A stretch of 64,000 nucleotides of DNA. Origin: Pleurodeles waltl. Lineage: Eukaryota; Chordata; Amphibia; Caudata; Salamandridae. Positions 13,401 to 25,453 of the stretch are shown piece by piece. The notes below the pieces were generated by a model that saw only the letters and a list, made by a program, of their open reading frames with translations, made no database searches and was not told where the DNA came from. Where the stretch lies: NCBI RefSeq assembly GCF_031143425.1, contig NC_090437.1, forward strand, positions 1,178,780,863-1,178,844,862, in the 5' to 3' direction. Every line of letters starts with the position of its first letter. The stretch's first letter is position 1. The position numbers and the translations under genes were made by a program.

Positions 13401-13610
13401 CCTAAAACTAAACATTTAGATAGAGGCAGATGCCTCATGTCAATATAGTTGGAGCAGAATCAGTCAAATGCTACATTCAACTGCATGAACTGTCTTACTG
13501 AGAGTAGAACCTTTGATTTGCAGTTTGCGTATATTGGCTCTATTCGTATGAAACCCAAGAGCTACCAAGCAGTATGTGATTTGCACATTCAGCTGCATTA
13601 TATGCATGCT

Positions 13611-15850
13611 TGTTAGAAATGGGGTCTCTAGTTGGCAGAGGCATACACCTTTGTCCAAGTAGGGACCACAATCCTAGTCAGGGTAAGTCACGCACAATCC
13701 GAATTATCCTGTGCCCACCCTCTGGTAGCTTGGCACTGAGCAGTCAGGCTTGACTTAGAAGGTAATGTGTAAAGTGTTTGTGGAATAAATCATGCAATAA
13801 CAGTGAAAACACTACAAAAATACACCACACAGGTTTAGAAAAATATATATTTATTTAGTTAAATTAAGGTCAAACGATAAAGATTCAATAAGCACAAGTT
13901 GAAATATCACTTTTGCAAGACTAAAAATAGTCTTAGATCTTAAAAATCAAAAGTTGTCTCTTGTTTGCAGAAGGGACCTGGTTTGCGTCAAAGTTATCAC
14001 TCACGGAGACCTCAGAGGAGGATATGCATGGAAAAATAAGATGTGCGTCAGAATTTTTACACAGGACAGACGATGCTTTGTTTCCTTTCACTCTGCAATG
14101 GGCTTTGCGTCGATTTCCGGCACGCAGTCGTGGGTCCTCACTGTGATGTGGGGATCTTTTGACACGCTATGACGATGCGTGGAAATCCTGGGCGTGGGGA
14201 ACACAGTCACAGGCATTGCGTCAATCTGGTAGGCGACGCTTTGAATTTTCTGTTGCACGCCAGGAGCTGCATCGATTCTTCACTCAGGAAGTTGTGCTGT
14301 GCCATTCTGGCTTGGCTGTGTGCCGATCCGGTAGGGCTGTGCATCTAATTTCCAGTTGCAATGCAGGTGCTGTGTCGATCTTCGCTCGGAAAGTCCGGCT
14401 GCATCATTCCGGTCCAGCTGTGCAGTGATTTTCTCATCGCAAGGCAGGCTGTGCTTCGATATTCGGCGCACATGGAGTTTGCTTGAAGAGATTAAGGGCC
14501 TGATTACAACTTTGGAGGACGGGGTTAATCCGTCCCAAATGTGACGGATATACCACCTACCGTATTACGAGTCCATTATATCCTATGGAACTCGTAATAC
14601 GGTGGGCAGGATATCCGTCACTTTTGGGACGGATTAACACCGTCCTCCAAAGTTGCAATCAGGCCCTAAGTCTTTTTGGCCCTGAGACATCAGAAAAGAG
14701 GAGGCAATCTCAATCCAAGCCCTTGGAGAGCCCTTCTCAGCAAAGTCAGAGGCCAGCAACGTAGCAGGACAACAGCAAGGCAGCAATTCTTCACAGCAAA
14801 GCAGTCCAAGTGAGTTATTTGGGCAGCCAAGCAGTTCCTTTTGACAGACTGCAGGTTTAGATACAGAAGTGTCTGATTTGGTGGGGTCAGAGGCCCAGTT
14901 TATATACCCGAAAATGCTCATGAAGTGGGGGAGACTCCAAAGAGTTGTTTTGAAGTACACAAGGTTCCCTTTTAGAACAGGTCCGTCTGCCAGGGTCCCG
15001 GTAGGGGGTTTGGCAGTGCATTGTGTGAGGGCAGGCCACTAGCCTTCCACCCTTCCAGCCCAGGAAGCCCCATTCAGCTTGCAGATGAGTTCAGGTGTGA
15101 CTGAGTATCCTGTGTTTGTGGTTGTCTGGGTGAAATGCACAAGGGAGCTGTCAACCAGCCCAGCCCAGATGTTGATTGGAGACAGGCTGTAAGGCACAGA
15201 TGGATTTTAAGTGCAGAGAAATGCTCACTTTCTAAAAGTGGCATTTCTAAAATAGTAATGTAAAATCCAACCTCATCAACAAGCAGGATTTACTATTACC
15301 ATTCTGGCCATACTAAACATGACATATTTACCCCTTTCTGATCAGCATCTACCACTAAAACATTATACGAGGGTAGCCCTAATGCTAGCCTGTGAAAGGA
15401 GCAGGCCTCACTGTAGTGGAAAACAAATTTAGGGGTTTTCCACTACCAGGACAAGTAGACCACACAGGTGTATGTCCTGCCTTTTATCTACATAGCACCC
15501 TGCCCTCTGGGTTACCTAGGGCCTACCTTAGGGGTGACATATGTAGAAAAAGGGGAGTTTAATGCTTGGCAAGCACTTTGAAATGCCAAGTTGAAGTGGC
15601 AGTGAAACTGCACACAGGCCTTTCAATGGCAGGGCTGAAACAAGGTTATGGGGCTACTTATGTGGGTGGCACGATCAGTGCTACTGGCCCACTAGTAGCA
15701 TTTAATTTACCGGCCCTGGGAACATGCATTGCACTTTACTAGGGACCTAAAAGTAAATTAAATATGCCAATTGGGTATGAGCCAATGTTACCATGTTTAA
15801 AGGGATAGAGCATATGCACTTTAGCAGTGATTAGCAGTTCTAAAACCAGC
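13611..15850 (+). repeat. Dispersed LTR-like repeat (TGTTAGAAATGGGG family), long copy
   Basis: The copy begins TGTTAGAAATGGGGTC. It aligns by eye with 44107 onward: both continue through GTTGGCAGAGG, CAAGTAGGGACCACAATCC, a CAATAAC/AAAACAC tract, a region rich in GCGTCGATT-like words, and a CAGCAAGGCAGCA segment. The TG start suggests an LTR-type element; no protease, integrase or reverse transcriptase frame is present. The 3' half (15500-15790) is the inverse of the family seen at 9130-9440, so the right boundary near 15850 is approximate. A Harbinger MITE has inserted at 14496. Confidence 0.6.
14496..14666. mobile_element. Foldback MITE of the PIF/Harbinger type
   Basis: This 171-bp element is almost entirely an inverted repeat. 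The left arm starts GGGCCTGATTACAACTTTGG and the reverse complement of the right end starts GGGCCTGATTGCAACTTTGG; complementarity continues with few mismatches for about 80 bp per arm. It is flanked on both sides by TAA (14493-14495 and 14667-14669), the 3-bp duplication typical of Harbinger insertion. It sits inside the LTR-like repeat from 13611, and the related copy from 44107 has no such insertion at the equivalent place. It has no coding capacity and would depend on a transposase in trans. Confidence 0.88.
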
Positions 15851-16219
15851 AAAAACAGTGTCAGAAAAGTGGAAAGTGGAGGGTGGGGCACAAAGTTGGG
15901 GGATGACCACCCTAAGGCTATCAGGTCTAACAATGCTGTAGAACAGCTGACGTTGGAGGGCATGAGAGCCAGCTGTTACTATCTGTCAGGTTCTTGTACC
16001 AGGCACCCCGAGTTGGCTGTGCTTTCCAATTGCAGCTGGGTGAGGTGTGTCACACCAGAAATGTTGCACATCCCATTGTTATATAAACAGATCTGTGCAT
16101 CCAGATGTAAGCTGCAGTATCTAAAGATGTTGGAGGGGGCGGGATTGTAGCTTTCCAGGAATACTGGGAAACCTTCCTGCCACATGACACTGCTAACGGA
16201 AGAGAACTCAATTGATCTA

Positions 16220-16660
16220 CTTAGCAATGCATTAACAAACAAATGCATGAGTAAATGAAACTGAGCATTGATTACTGAATGAAGGATTTAATGCATGAAT
16301 AAACAAATATACTGAAGGATGATTGCATGGATGAATGATTGAATTCATGAATGAATAAGCAAATGATTGAAAGCATTCATTAATGGTTGAATGAACAATT
16401 TAACAAATGCTTGGAAGAATGATTGAATGCATGCACGAATGGATGGTTGAATTCATGACTGAACAAGGGAATTATTGAATGCATGGATAAACAAATGCTT
16501 TGGTGATTAAATGAATCATACAGTGCATAAAAAAGCACCTGCTTGAATGAAAGCATGCTTCAAGGAACCAATGAATTATTGACTTCATAAATAGATTAGC
16601 GAATTGGCATACATACGAGTGAATGAATCAATGGATAAACAGATTTATGGATTACTTCTT
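16220..16660. repeat. Degenerate GAAT-type tetranucleotide repeat
   Basis: Words such as GAATGAATGA, GATTGAATGCATGAATGAA and TGAATGGATG recur throughout, with many substitutions. It appears to be an old tetranucleotide microsatellite. Confidence 0.75.
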
Positions 16661-16790
16661 GAATGGATGTATGACACTTTGACAGTATTTATAAAGTAGT
16701 TGCGTTCTGCATTAAATGATTGAATTAATTTGCTTAGTACACCTCTGGAAAGTAAGCCTCCTCGTGGCAAGGTGTACATTAGCAACAACA

Positions 16791-17130
16791 GTGGCTTTGT
16801 CAATGTCTTTTAGCCATTATGTATTGGCTTTGTCAATGTATTTTAGCCATTATGTATAACAGCGTCATAGCACTTTCTTCCCTGACTTTCAGCCATGTTG
16901 AACAGCAGCCAGGTTGCTTCACAGCATGATATTTCTCAACAATGCAAGAGCCATTAGCTTAGTTAATGCCTTTTAACCATGTTGTATTGCAACATCATAG
17001 CACATTTTTCCCTAACTTTCAGTCATATTGAACAGAAGCCATTCTGCTACACAACATGGTTGAAAGACATTGACAAAGCCAATAGCTCTTGCATTGCAGA
17101 GACCTATTGGCTTTGCAAAGGCTTGTTTGC
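16791..17130. repeat. Two diverged direct units with an inverted tail
   Basis: A ~150-bp unit (TTGTCAATG, TTTTAGCCAT, CATAGCAC, CCCTGACTTTCAGCCAT, AACAGCAGCC) occurs at about 16818-16940 and again, diverged, at about 16950-17050. The sequence then turns into an inverted copy of the start (GACATTGACAAAGCCAATAG). It may be a small non-autonomous element; the family is not identified. Confidence 0.6.
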
Positions 17131-17650
17131 AATGGTGTCCGGGTTATTACACCTGCAAATGCTAGTGGTAAACGTGTAGTTAAATGGATGAAAGCATGAA
17201 ATAATGGTGTTGTTGAACGACACGGTGATTCTCAAAATGATAAATTAAGAGGAAAAGAAGTCTTGAAATGCTATTTCTACCAGGTTTTACCATCTGAATT
17301 ACTCTACTGTTGGACCCAAACCGTTGTACAAGAGTTTGCTCTTGTTTCTTCAATCCTATATCAATAGAGTATCAAAAGGGTTGTATGTGCATTATCCTCA
17401 CTCAGAATATCAACCTAAACATATATTCTAACCATGCCATCAATTCCCAGAATATCCTGAAGGTAAGTGTACATTTATTATTGCTAGCTCCACTGTGACC
17501 ATAGTACGCAGTCAGCTTTCTGATCAGGACTTTGATGTAGGTAAGTGATAATGTGACACAATACCGAATCTCAAGACCAGGACCCCCTCTGCCATATTCT
17601 TTTTTATTTTTGTTGATAAGTGAGGTCAGCATGAGCTGCAAGCACACATA

Positions 17651-18443
17651 GGGCCATATTTATACTCCATTTGGGCTGAATTAGTGTCATTTTTTTACCT
17701 TAATTCAGCTCAAACTTAACTCCATATTTATATTTTGGCGTCCCTGGGCAACAAATGACGATATGGCCTCAGCACCATATTTATCCCCCCGAGCCAAAAT
17801 CAATCACAGGGGGATGTGGGCCTTAAATAATGGTGCTAAGCTTGCTTAGCGCCATTATTTAATGCCTGGTCAGGGCAGGCGTTAGGGGACCTGTGGGTCT
17901 TTTCCATGGTCAGAGACCATGGAAAGAGCCCACAGGTGCCCTTCCCTAGCCTCATGGACACCCGCACCCACACCAGAGGGACAGCAGAAGATGGGGGACC
18001 CCATCCCAGGTAAGTATAGGTGAGTAGAGGTAAGTATTATTTTTTATTTTTTGTAGTGCCATAGGGGTGCCTAACTTAGGCCCCTCTACATGGCACTGGG
18101 CCCAATGGCCCCGTGGGCCCATTGGGGTGGTGAGCATGACTCCTGTCTTAACTAAGACAGGAGTCATGTGCATGGGGTTTTAACATCAGAAAATTACGCT
18201 AGTCTGGTTTGAGACATTATTTTTGCCTCTGCCCATACTAGTGCCATCCTTTGACACTAAACCCCATGTTCCCCCTATGCCTCCCCCACCTGGCTATCCG
18301 CTACCCAGGCCTTACCGCCGGCTACCGTCATACCATAAATATGATGCACGTCTGGCATCTTGGAATGGTGCTAACCAGTGGTATACTTTTTGATGGTAAA
18401 CTGCATAAGCGCAGTTTAGCATCAAAAAGTATAAATCAGGGTC
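17651..18443. mobile_element. Non-autonomous terminal-inverted-repeat DNA element (Harbinger-like?)
   Basis: The left end GGGCCATATTTATACT and the reverse complement of the right end, GACCCTGATTTATACT, match at 11 of 16 positions. Both ends are flanked by ATA (17648-17650 and 18444-18446), a possible 3-bp target duplication. An internal near-palindrome lies at about 17823-17863 (TTAAATAATGG ... CCATTATTTAA). There is no coding capacity. The 3-bp duplication and GGGCC start suggest Harbinger, but ATA is not the canonical TAA/TTA, so the assignment is tentative. Confidence 0.6.
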
Positions 18444-18449
18444 ATACAG

Positions 18450-21400
18450 TCTAAATATATGTGCAAAATATTCTAAAAACACGAATCCTCTAGCAGTACC
18501 AAGGGAGGTGAAAGAAAAAGACTTAAGAGCCTCTGCATTTAGGACACCTCGCACTTCTAGTTGGATTATATATGTGTAAAACTATGGGGGAACAGAGGTT
18601 GAACATAGTTTATTTAATTCAATTATTTCAGACCTGCCATTGCTTAGAAGTCTTGTCATGTAAATGTGCACCTGACTAAACGCTTTTTAAAATTTGTTGT
18701 GCAATCAAATACCAACTTCGATATCAGACCTAATGGATCAATAAATTCATAAAATAGCCCACCGCCATCTGCTATGCTAATCAGAGCATCCAGGATATTC
18801 TATTCATCCTGGCCTTAAAGGAATGTGTCCCAGTCATCCTCCCAGCCCTTGAGCAAAACCCAAAATTACAGGAAAATGTCCTGGGCACCCTGGATAGTGA
18901 CAATCGTTCAACAGCAACCAATTTCACAGAATGCAATGACAATTTTCCTAGCGCCTCTGTGGAAACTAGGGAGTCTCCAGAGAGGAGCAGAGGGGCCAAA
19001 GGGAGGAAGGAAAAAATCAAGTATAATCAAGAGCAGCATTGGATAGTTTTGTGGGTTGGAGGAGAAAAAGAGCACCACCAGTTTAAGTCCCTGGTATAGG
19101 CCATTTAGTAAAAATCTGTCAAGACTCAAAACATCTGAATGCCAACTGAGAAGGCAATGACGTTGTTTTGCTAGACAGTAAATCTTCCAACACACTATTA
19201 AGAGCAACTTACAATAAATACATTATTGTTTCAACTGTAATCTTTCAAATGTGGTACTTTAAGTATTTACTTCTTTAAATTACTATACTCTAATAGACAC
19301 CACAGTTGCACAACAAATATTGCTTGATTACAAGTTCTGTTTTTTACTATTAATAAAACATAGATTGCAGAAAATGAAGTATCCATGCTAACACACAGAA
19401 AGGCACATTAACCAAATAATATACATTTATGAGGTTGAGATTTGATGCAAGAGATGATAGCCGCCTCAGGGTAGAGCAGTGAGCTGTTCAGAAGGTCTGC
19501 TTCCTTTAATGTTGATTCTGTAGACCTTACAGACCAAATGTTAGGATGCAGTTGACCATTAAAGCACAAACTTGATGATATCTGGCTGCAGGAGGATGTC
19601 AAGTGAGATTCCATGGAAAGTGAAACTTGGGACGGGGACTGATTTTTGACATTGAGCCTATGGGAGAGAGAAACAGACTCTGCAAACCCATATCAGATGA
19701 AGTTCTCAAGAAATACACAGCACCACCAGAAACTAAGAGAAAGAAGAGGAACCTGTAATTTTTTAAGTTCTCGTTCGTTGAAAAACAGTGCAAAGGGGAA
19801 GCGAAATGGACATGTCCCCTGGCTATCTATATCAGAACACAGAAGACCCTTCATCTTCGCAAGAGACAATAATCTTCAACCACCCAAGGCTGTGGAGATT
19901 GTCACGGCAAATCTAAAAATAAAATGACCATAAGTAAGCTTGCAGTCCACGTATTAAAGGAAAAAGAGCCAATCTACTGATCCATACTTTTAGTAAAAGC
20001 AATAAGAAGCAGCATGTCCTCAGAGCCACAAGTGTGAAACAGACTGAGAGCACATGGTTATAGAATTCCTAATGTATGTAAGAGGTCTTGTATTGCTGTT
20101 GTCAATGCTGGCGTACTGACATCTAAGCCACATTAAAGGAATATTTCAGCATCATCATCTAGACCAGTCGTCACAAAACCTTTTCAGTAATAAGAGTTAC
20201 TTATATTAAATAAAAAACATACAGTGCTAGTAACGGATATTATCAGCAGTGTAATAGTGACCAGTTAAGACAAGGTTACATTAGTGGGAAAGATTACCAG
20301 TGCATCAGGTTGGGTTGAATCAGTAATATCAAAAAGCTCTAGTAATTTGGAATGCATCTAGCATGGATAATAGATAACATTCATAACTGCAATGCTTGTG
20401 GCACCAAGGTAAGAATAATAGGAATACGTCTTGCCAAAGCAACATTATCTAATCAATCATCAGCTTTAAATATGTTTTGACAATGCACATATTTTACTTC
20501 AAACAAAGGTTTATGAGTTCCTAAAAAAGGCACTTAAGATTTGAATACAGTTTTCCAACTTTGCTATACATACTTAATGCATACAAGCTAAAACTTCTAA
20601 TTTAGTAGGTTGGGCTGCACAAAGGGGAGCAGCTTACTGGGAACTGGAGAGCTAACAGTAGCTCACAAACTACTTGGTGGAGAAGCCTGATTTGAACCTT
20701 CTAGACAACTTTTATTCATAGAAGCAGTGAACAGCCAAACATCTTTGCAAACCCCGACACATCCCCCTCTCCCAGTATCATGTTGGACACTATCATGAAA
20801 GAAATTACAGCTATAGGAGCCAAACTAGAAAGGTTAGAAAACAACACAGCAATATTAAGTACAGGAATATGGTTCACTAGGATTTATCTCACTCCACTTC
20901 CTTTAATGCAAGGCTGACCTCGATGGAAGCACGAATGGAAGATGTGGAAGGCCCAACTGGATAACACACCAGAAGAGTGTCAGGAAATCTGCCCCAAGAG
21001 CATGACAAAGAATTCCCCAAGACTTATAAAAGTGTTCTTCCCGAGTCAAGAGTAAGCTTGACAAGTAATGCCAAGCCTGAAAACATGGACCACACTTGAA
21101 CGGAGGCCATGGCATCACCCTGTCAGCAGGTTTCTCCTTCAACACAAGCAAGGAAAAAAAACCTTCCTGGTTCTCAGATCCAGGCCCAAAAAAACTGGGA
21201 CATTAAATATAGACTCCTGGAATCAGCAATCATGTGGATCACTGTAGATGTAAGATCATTGCAATATAAAGGGCTGGAAGACTTAAGTTCATTGACAGTA
21301 TGAATTCCACTGATATGAAATTGGACAAACCTTACTGACCAAAGACACATATAGATTCAGTCAACTAGACAAAGGACCCTCAGTGCCCATACAACACAAG

Positions 21401-22440
21401 GCAAGGACATATATATTTGGTCAAGCAAAGTCTAAAAGTTCTGAAAGTAATGGTGAAAGAACAGAAAAATCCATATCACCTCGAATAGACTACAACATCT
21501 GTTGAATAAATTATGCTGACGAAAGAGTTAGTACACATAAAGTCCCAAAAAGAGCATGAGAAGACAAGCAAATACGTGCACAGCATTATAAGACTGATGA
21601 ACATCACACCGAGGTGTCTTCAACGTTAATGCAATGTCCTTTATCATCGACATTTGTTTCATGGTTATTAATATTTCAATATCAGCAGATTTGTGTATCA
21701 CTACTCTTTTAAAAAGTGCTGAGAATAGGGAGTAGCAGACAAGAAGACGGGTTGACAGTGGGGAGGGAACAAAGTCAGTGCATGGTGGTGAGTGATATGA
21801 GCTACTATGAACTATACATGCAAAAATCCTTACACAGATCATTATAACTGGCACCCATATCTTCTCCCTCCTTTATATTTGTATTCAATCTAATTCAGAT
21901 CCTGACTCTCTTTGCCTGGTGACCTACTCTTCAATACCTTGCACATTCTGACTCCCTTCCCCTAATATACCCAAAATAATAAGACATTTTGTCACCTGGA
22001 TCCTAAGAAGGACTCATTGGACCTGACAGGACAGATGTCAGACATGAACTTTCGACCTACATCATCATAGGAAAACTACTGCCATTGCAAGATTGGCAGT
22101 CCTCCTCCATTGCACTATACACATGCTTAATACACACAGAAACTATAATACTCTGGACAATAGAAAATTGTCCCTGGACCATCTGGATCAACTCCCAAAC
22201 ATGGCGTCTGAGTTTGATTCCCCAAGCACAGTTAGGGTTCTGAGGTGGTGGCTGTCATCCACATCCAGATTTATAAGTGCTTACTATAAAATAACAATAG
22301 ACAGTACTCATCACAGCTTCCTTTCCAAAAGATAATAACGATATAAGAGGTGACCTATTTGTATTTTACTTCAGTCTTTCCCAGGGTGAAAAAGACATAT
22401 CAACCAATACCCAAACAGATCTAGAGGGCACAAGACACCT
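18450..22440. other. Non-coding DNA with no clear gene
   Basis: Mostly AT-rich sequence. The only coding-like trace is the possible LINE ORF1 remnant at 20780-21000 listed separately. No RNA gene or clear terminal repeats were seen. Confidence 0.5.
20780..21000 (+). pseudogene. Possible L1 ORF1 coiled-coil remnant
   Basis: In one frame the sequence reads MLDTIMKEITAIGAKLERLE followed by NNTAILSTG, a heptad-like pattern, and after a frame change LTSMEARMEDVEGP. This style (LERLE, LTSMEARMEDVEG) resembles the coiled coil of L1 ORF1 proteins in vertebrates. It is short, broken and without the RNA-binding domain, so this is a weak call. Confidence 0.3.
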
Positions 22441-23790
22441 CATCCCCCCCTACTTAGTCCTTTCCCTCAACCGACCCCTGACCCACGCCCCTAAAAACAA
22501 AACTACCCGACCCCCCACCCCTGCCCCAAAAACAAAACTACCCTGATCCCCCACCCACGCCCCTAAAAACAAAACTACCCTGACCTCCACACCCCGCCCC
22601 TGAAAACCGACCCCCCACCATGTCTCTAAAAACAAAACTACTCCGATCCCCTCACCCCGCCCCTAAAAACAAAACTACCCCGCCCCTAAAAAACAAACTA
22701 CCCTGACCCCCCACCCCGCCCTTAAAAAACAAACTACCCCTGTCCCCACCCCATCTCTAAAAACCAAACTAGCCCCTCCACCCCTAAAAACAAAACTACC
22801 CCAATATCCCCCACCCACCCTGAGCCCTAAAACCTTCCCCGACCCCCCACCTGTTCCAAAAACAACTGACCCCCACCCCTAAAAACAAAACTACCCCGAG
22901 ACCCCCACCCCGCCCCTAAAAACCAAACTTCCCGGACACCCCAACCCCTGCCCCTGAAAATCAAACTACCCTGACCACCCACCCTGCCTCTAAAAACAAA
23001 ACTATCCGATCCCCACACCCCCACCCAAAAAACAAAACTACCCCGAACCCCATCCCACCCCTAAAAACCAAACTACCCCGATCCACCACCCTGCCCCTAA
23101 AAACCAAACTACCCCAACCCCCTACCCCCACCCCTAAAAACAAAACTACCACTACCCCCACCCCTGCCCCTAAAAACAAAACTACCCCAATCCTCCCACC
23201 CCGTCTCTAAAAACCAAACTACCCGATCTCCCACATCCACCCCCTAAAACCAAACTACCCCGATCCCCCACCCGCCCTTAAAAGCCAAACTACCCAGACC
23301 CCCACCCCTAAAAACAAAACTACCCCTATATCCCCCACACACCCTGAGCCCTAAAACCTTCCCTGACCCCCCACCCATCCTAAAAACAACTGACCCCCAC
23401 CCCTAACAACAAAACTACCACGATTACCCCACCCCTGCCCCTAAAAACCAAAGTACCACGATCCCCCACCCGTCCCTAAAAAACAAACTACCCTGACCCC
23501 CCCACCCCCACCCCGCCCCTAAAAACAAAACTACTGTGACCCCCCACCCCCACTCCTAAAAACAAAACTACCCCAACACCTCTGACCCACCCTGAGCCCT
23601 AAAGCCTTCCCCAACTCCCTCACTCGCCCTAAAAACAATTGACCCCCCACCTCCGTCCCTAAAAACCAAACTACCCCAATCCCCCCACCCCTAAAAACCA
23701 AACTCCCCCAACCCCTCAGCCCCGCCCAAAGCCCTTAATCCACCCCCACCCCTAAAAACTACCCCCAACCCTGCCCCAACCCCACTTACG
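22440..23790. repeat. C-rich minisatellite array 1
   Basis: More than 1.3 kb of irregular tandem units of roughly 25-35 bp built from CCCCTAAAAACAAAACTACC plus C-rich spacers such as CCGACCCCCCACCC. The complementary strand reads as GGGT/TTTTAGGGG-type DNA. Open frames on the minus strand (Val/Gly/Phe-rich) are artefacts of the repeat. It ends next to the hairpin at 23821. Confidence 0.9.
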
Positions 23791-23820
23791 TGACTACGTC
23801 CTTTCCCAATCCAATCCAAT

Positions 23821-23888
23821 CCTTTTTCTCTGCCTTAACCACGCATATGCGTAGTTCAACACATGCGTGGTTAAGGCGGAGAAAAAGG
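23821..23888. repeat. Long perfect-stem hairpin at the end of minisatellite array 1
   Basis: The left arm 23821-23846 and the right arm 23863-23888 are complementary at 25 of 26 positions (CCTTTTTCTCTGCCTTAACC... versus ...GGTTAAGGCGGAGAAAAAGG), with a 16-bp loop. The arm ends in ACCACGCAT, a word also found inverted around array 2. It looks like a terminus of the minisatellite-bearing element. Confidence 0.85.
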
Positions 23889-23889
23889 A

Positions 23890-25053
23890 CATCATTGTTC
23901 CAGCAAGTGCGGTTATTCTTGCGTTGTAGACGTAATCGTTGTTCGGGAGTCATTGTTCAGGACGTTTCCCAATAATATACATATTGCAAGACACTCTATA
24001 GGCCTTTGAGCTGGTTTGGAAGCACTTTTAGGGTGTGATGCAGACACAAACAGCAGTATACCAATGGCCTAAACATAGGAGAACTCTTGTAATTTGCAGA
24101 TAATGGAGATGTGAAGCAATTTTATCACACATGGGCCTGGTGTTAAGTTGAATTAGATACCTCACCTATTAAATTTCACTAAAATATATTTGATATATAC
24201 TCCACATAGCCGGTGTCAACTACTCTACTAAACATCCTTTATAACTTCTCAATCTACACTTCTCCTTCTAACAAAGCATGCTATGGTACAGCTCCACTGA
24301 GATCCTTCAGACAGATACCTTCCACCTTGACCACCTATATCGCTGGTACCTGATCTCAATTTACCCCAAATCAGATGCAATGGTATAACAATCACCACGG
24401 AAAGGTAGCAGAGACATATACAGGCATAAACACGCTGTTATTATTATTAATATTTCCTATCTACTCTAGAGATTTAGGGGACCTAGAAGTAATACACATA
24501 TTACATAACTGACCAGTCCAAATACCAAGAGCATCTAACCATTGATAAAAACCTCAAATCTTCCTCTTCAATAGATGACAGCTGCTGTATAGTTTTTCTC
24601 ACCCCTTCCCCTAATACCATACCCTTCACATCCCTGTTAACCACCTTCTCTCCACAACCCTTGACGAAACTGATTTAAATGTTATCATTAATCCAAACAA
24701 TTCACGGACTGTTCCATGGAATGATAAGTCATTTGTACAAACTTTTAGACACATGAGTAATGTAAACAATTTTTTAATTTGATAAATAAATGCAATACAA
24801 ATAATATGCATTTATCACAGCTCACTTTGACTATGAGAAGTTTCTCAAGGTTGGAAAGTAACAGTCTTTCTTCAGTCGACGTACTCACACAGGAGAAAGC
24901 ACCTATCAATACATCTACTTTGTCATTTCTGAGTTCCAACCTTGGCTAGTGTGGGATGGACAGCAATAAAGTGATTCTTCACCTCAGCATATGCTCTACT
25001 CTGCAATGAATCTGTCCTGTCATGGGTTTGCCCACAATGTTAGGGGTAGGGTT
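23890..25053. other. Non-coding DNA
   Basis: AT-rich sequence, no gene or repeat recognised. Its right end holds the left target-site duplication of the L1 element (25054-25069). Confidence 0.5.
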
Positions 25054-25453
25054 TTGAGTTCACTTTATGGATCAAATCTGTTTATTGATTTAAACATATG
25101 AACATATAAGTACAGCACATCGTAGTATGATAAACACAATGCAACACCTCTTATTCAAGAAGCTCTAAAGCGGGCCCAATGCATCCATCACCTGTAAAGT
25201 CATGTCAAAAGGGACCCCCCATCGGTCTCTTCCTTGCCACCCAATGAACAGATGGGCCATGCGCAGAAGTCTGTTGCGTTGCGAAGCGAACCTCATACAT
25301 TGTAATACATAACATATAAAAAACTAATAAAACACTAACAGTGCTTCCCTTGAAGGACCCCGTCTTTTCATCGCTCCGTTACCCCGCCCACCCCCCCCCC
25401 GGATTTCCCCCGTTCTCTGCAGAATCCCGCCAAATAGGCACACACCCCAGGGT

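Noticed and set aside
22440..23790. Possible CRISPR array or true telomere
   Set aside because: Units are irregular in length with no distinct spacers, the context is vertebrate, and pure telomere repeats are absent.
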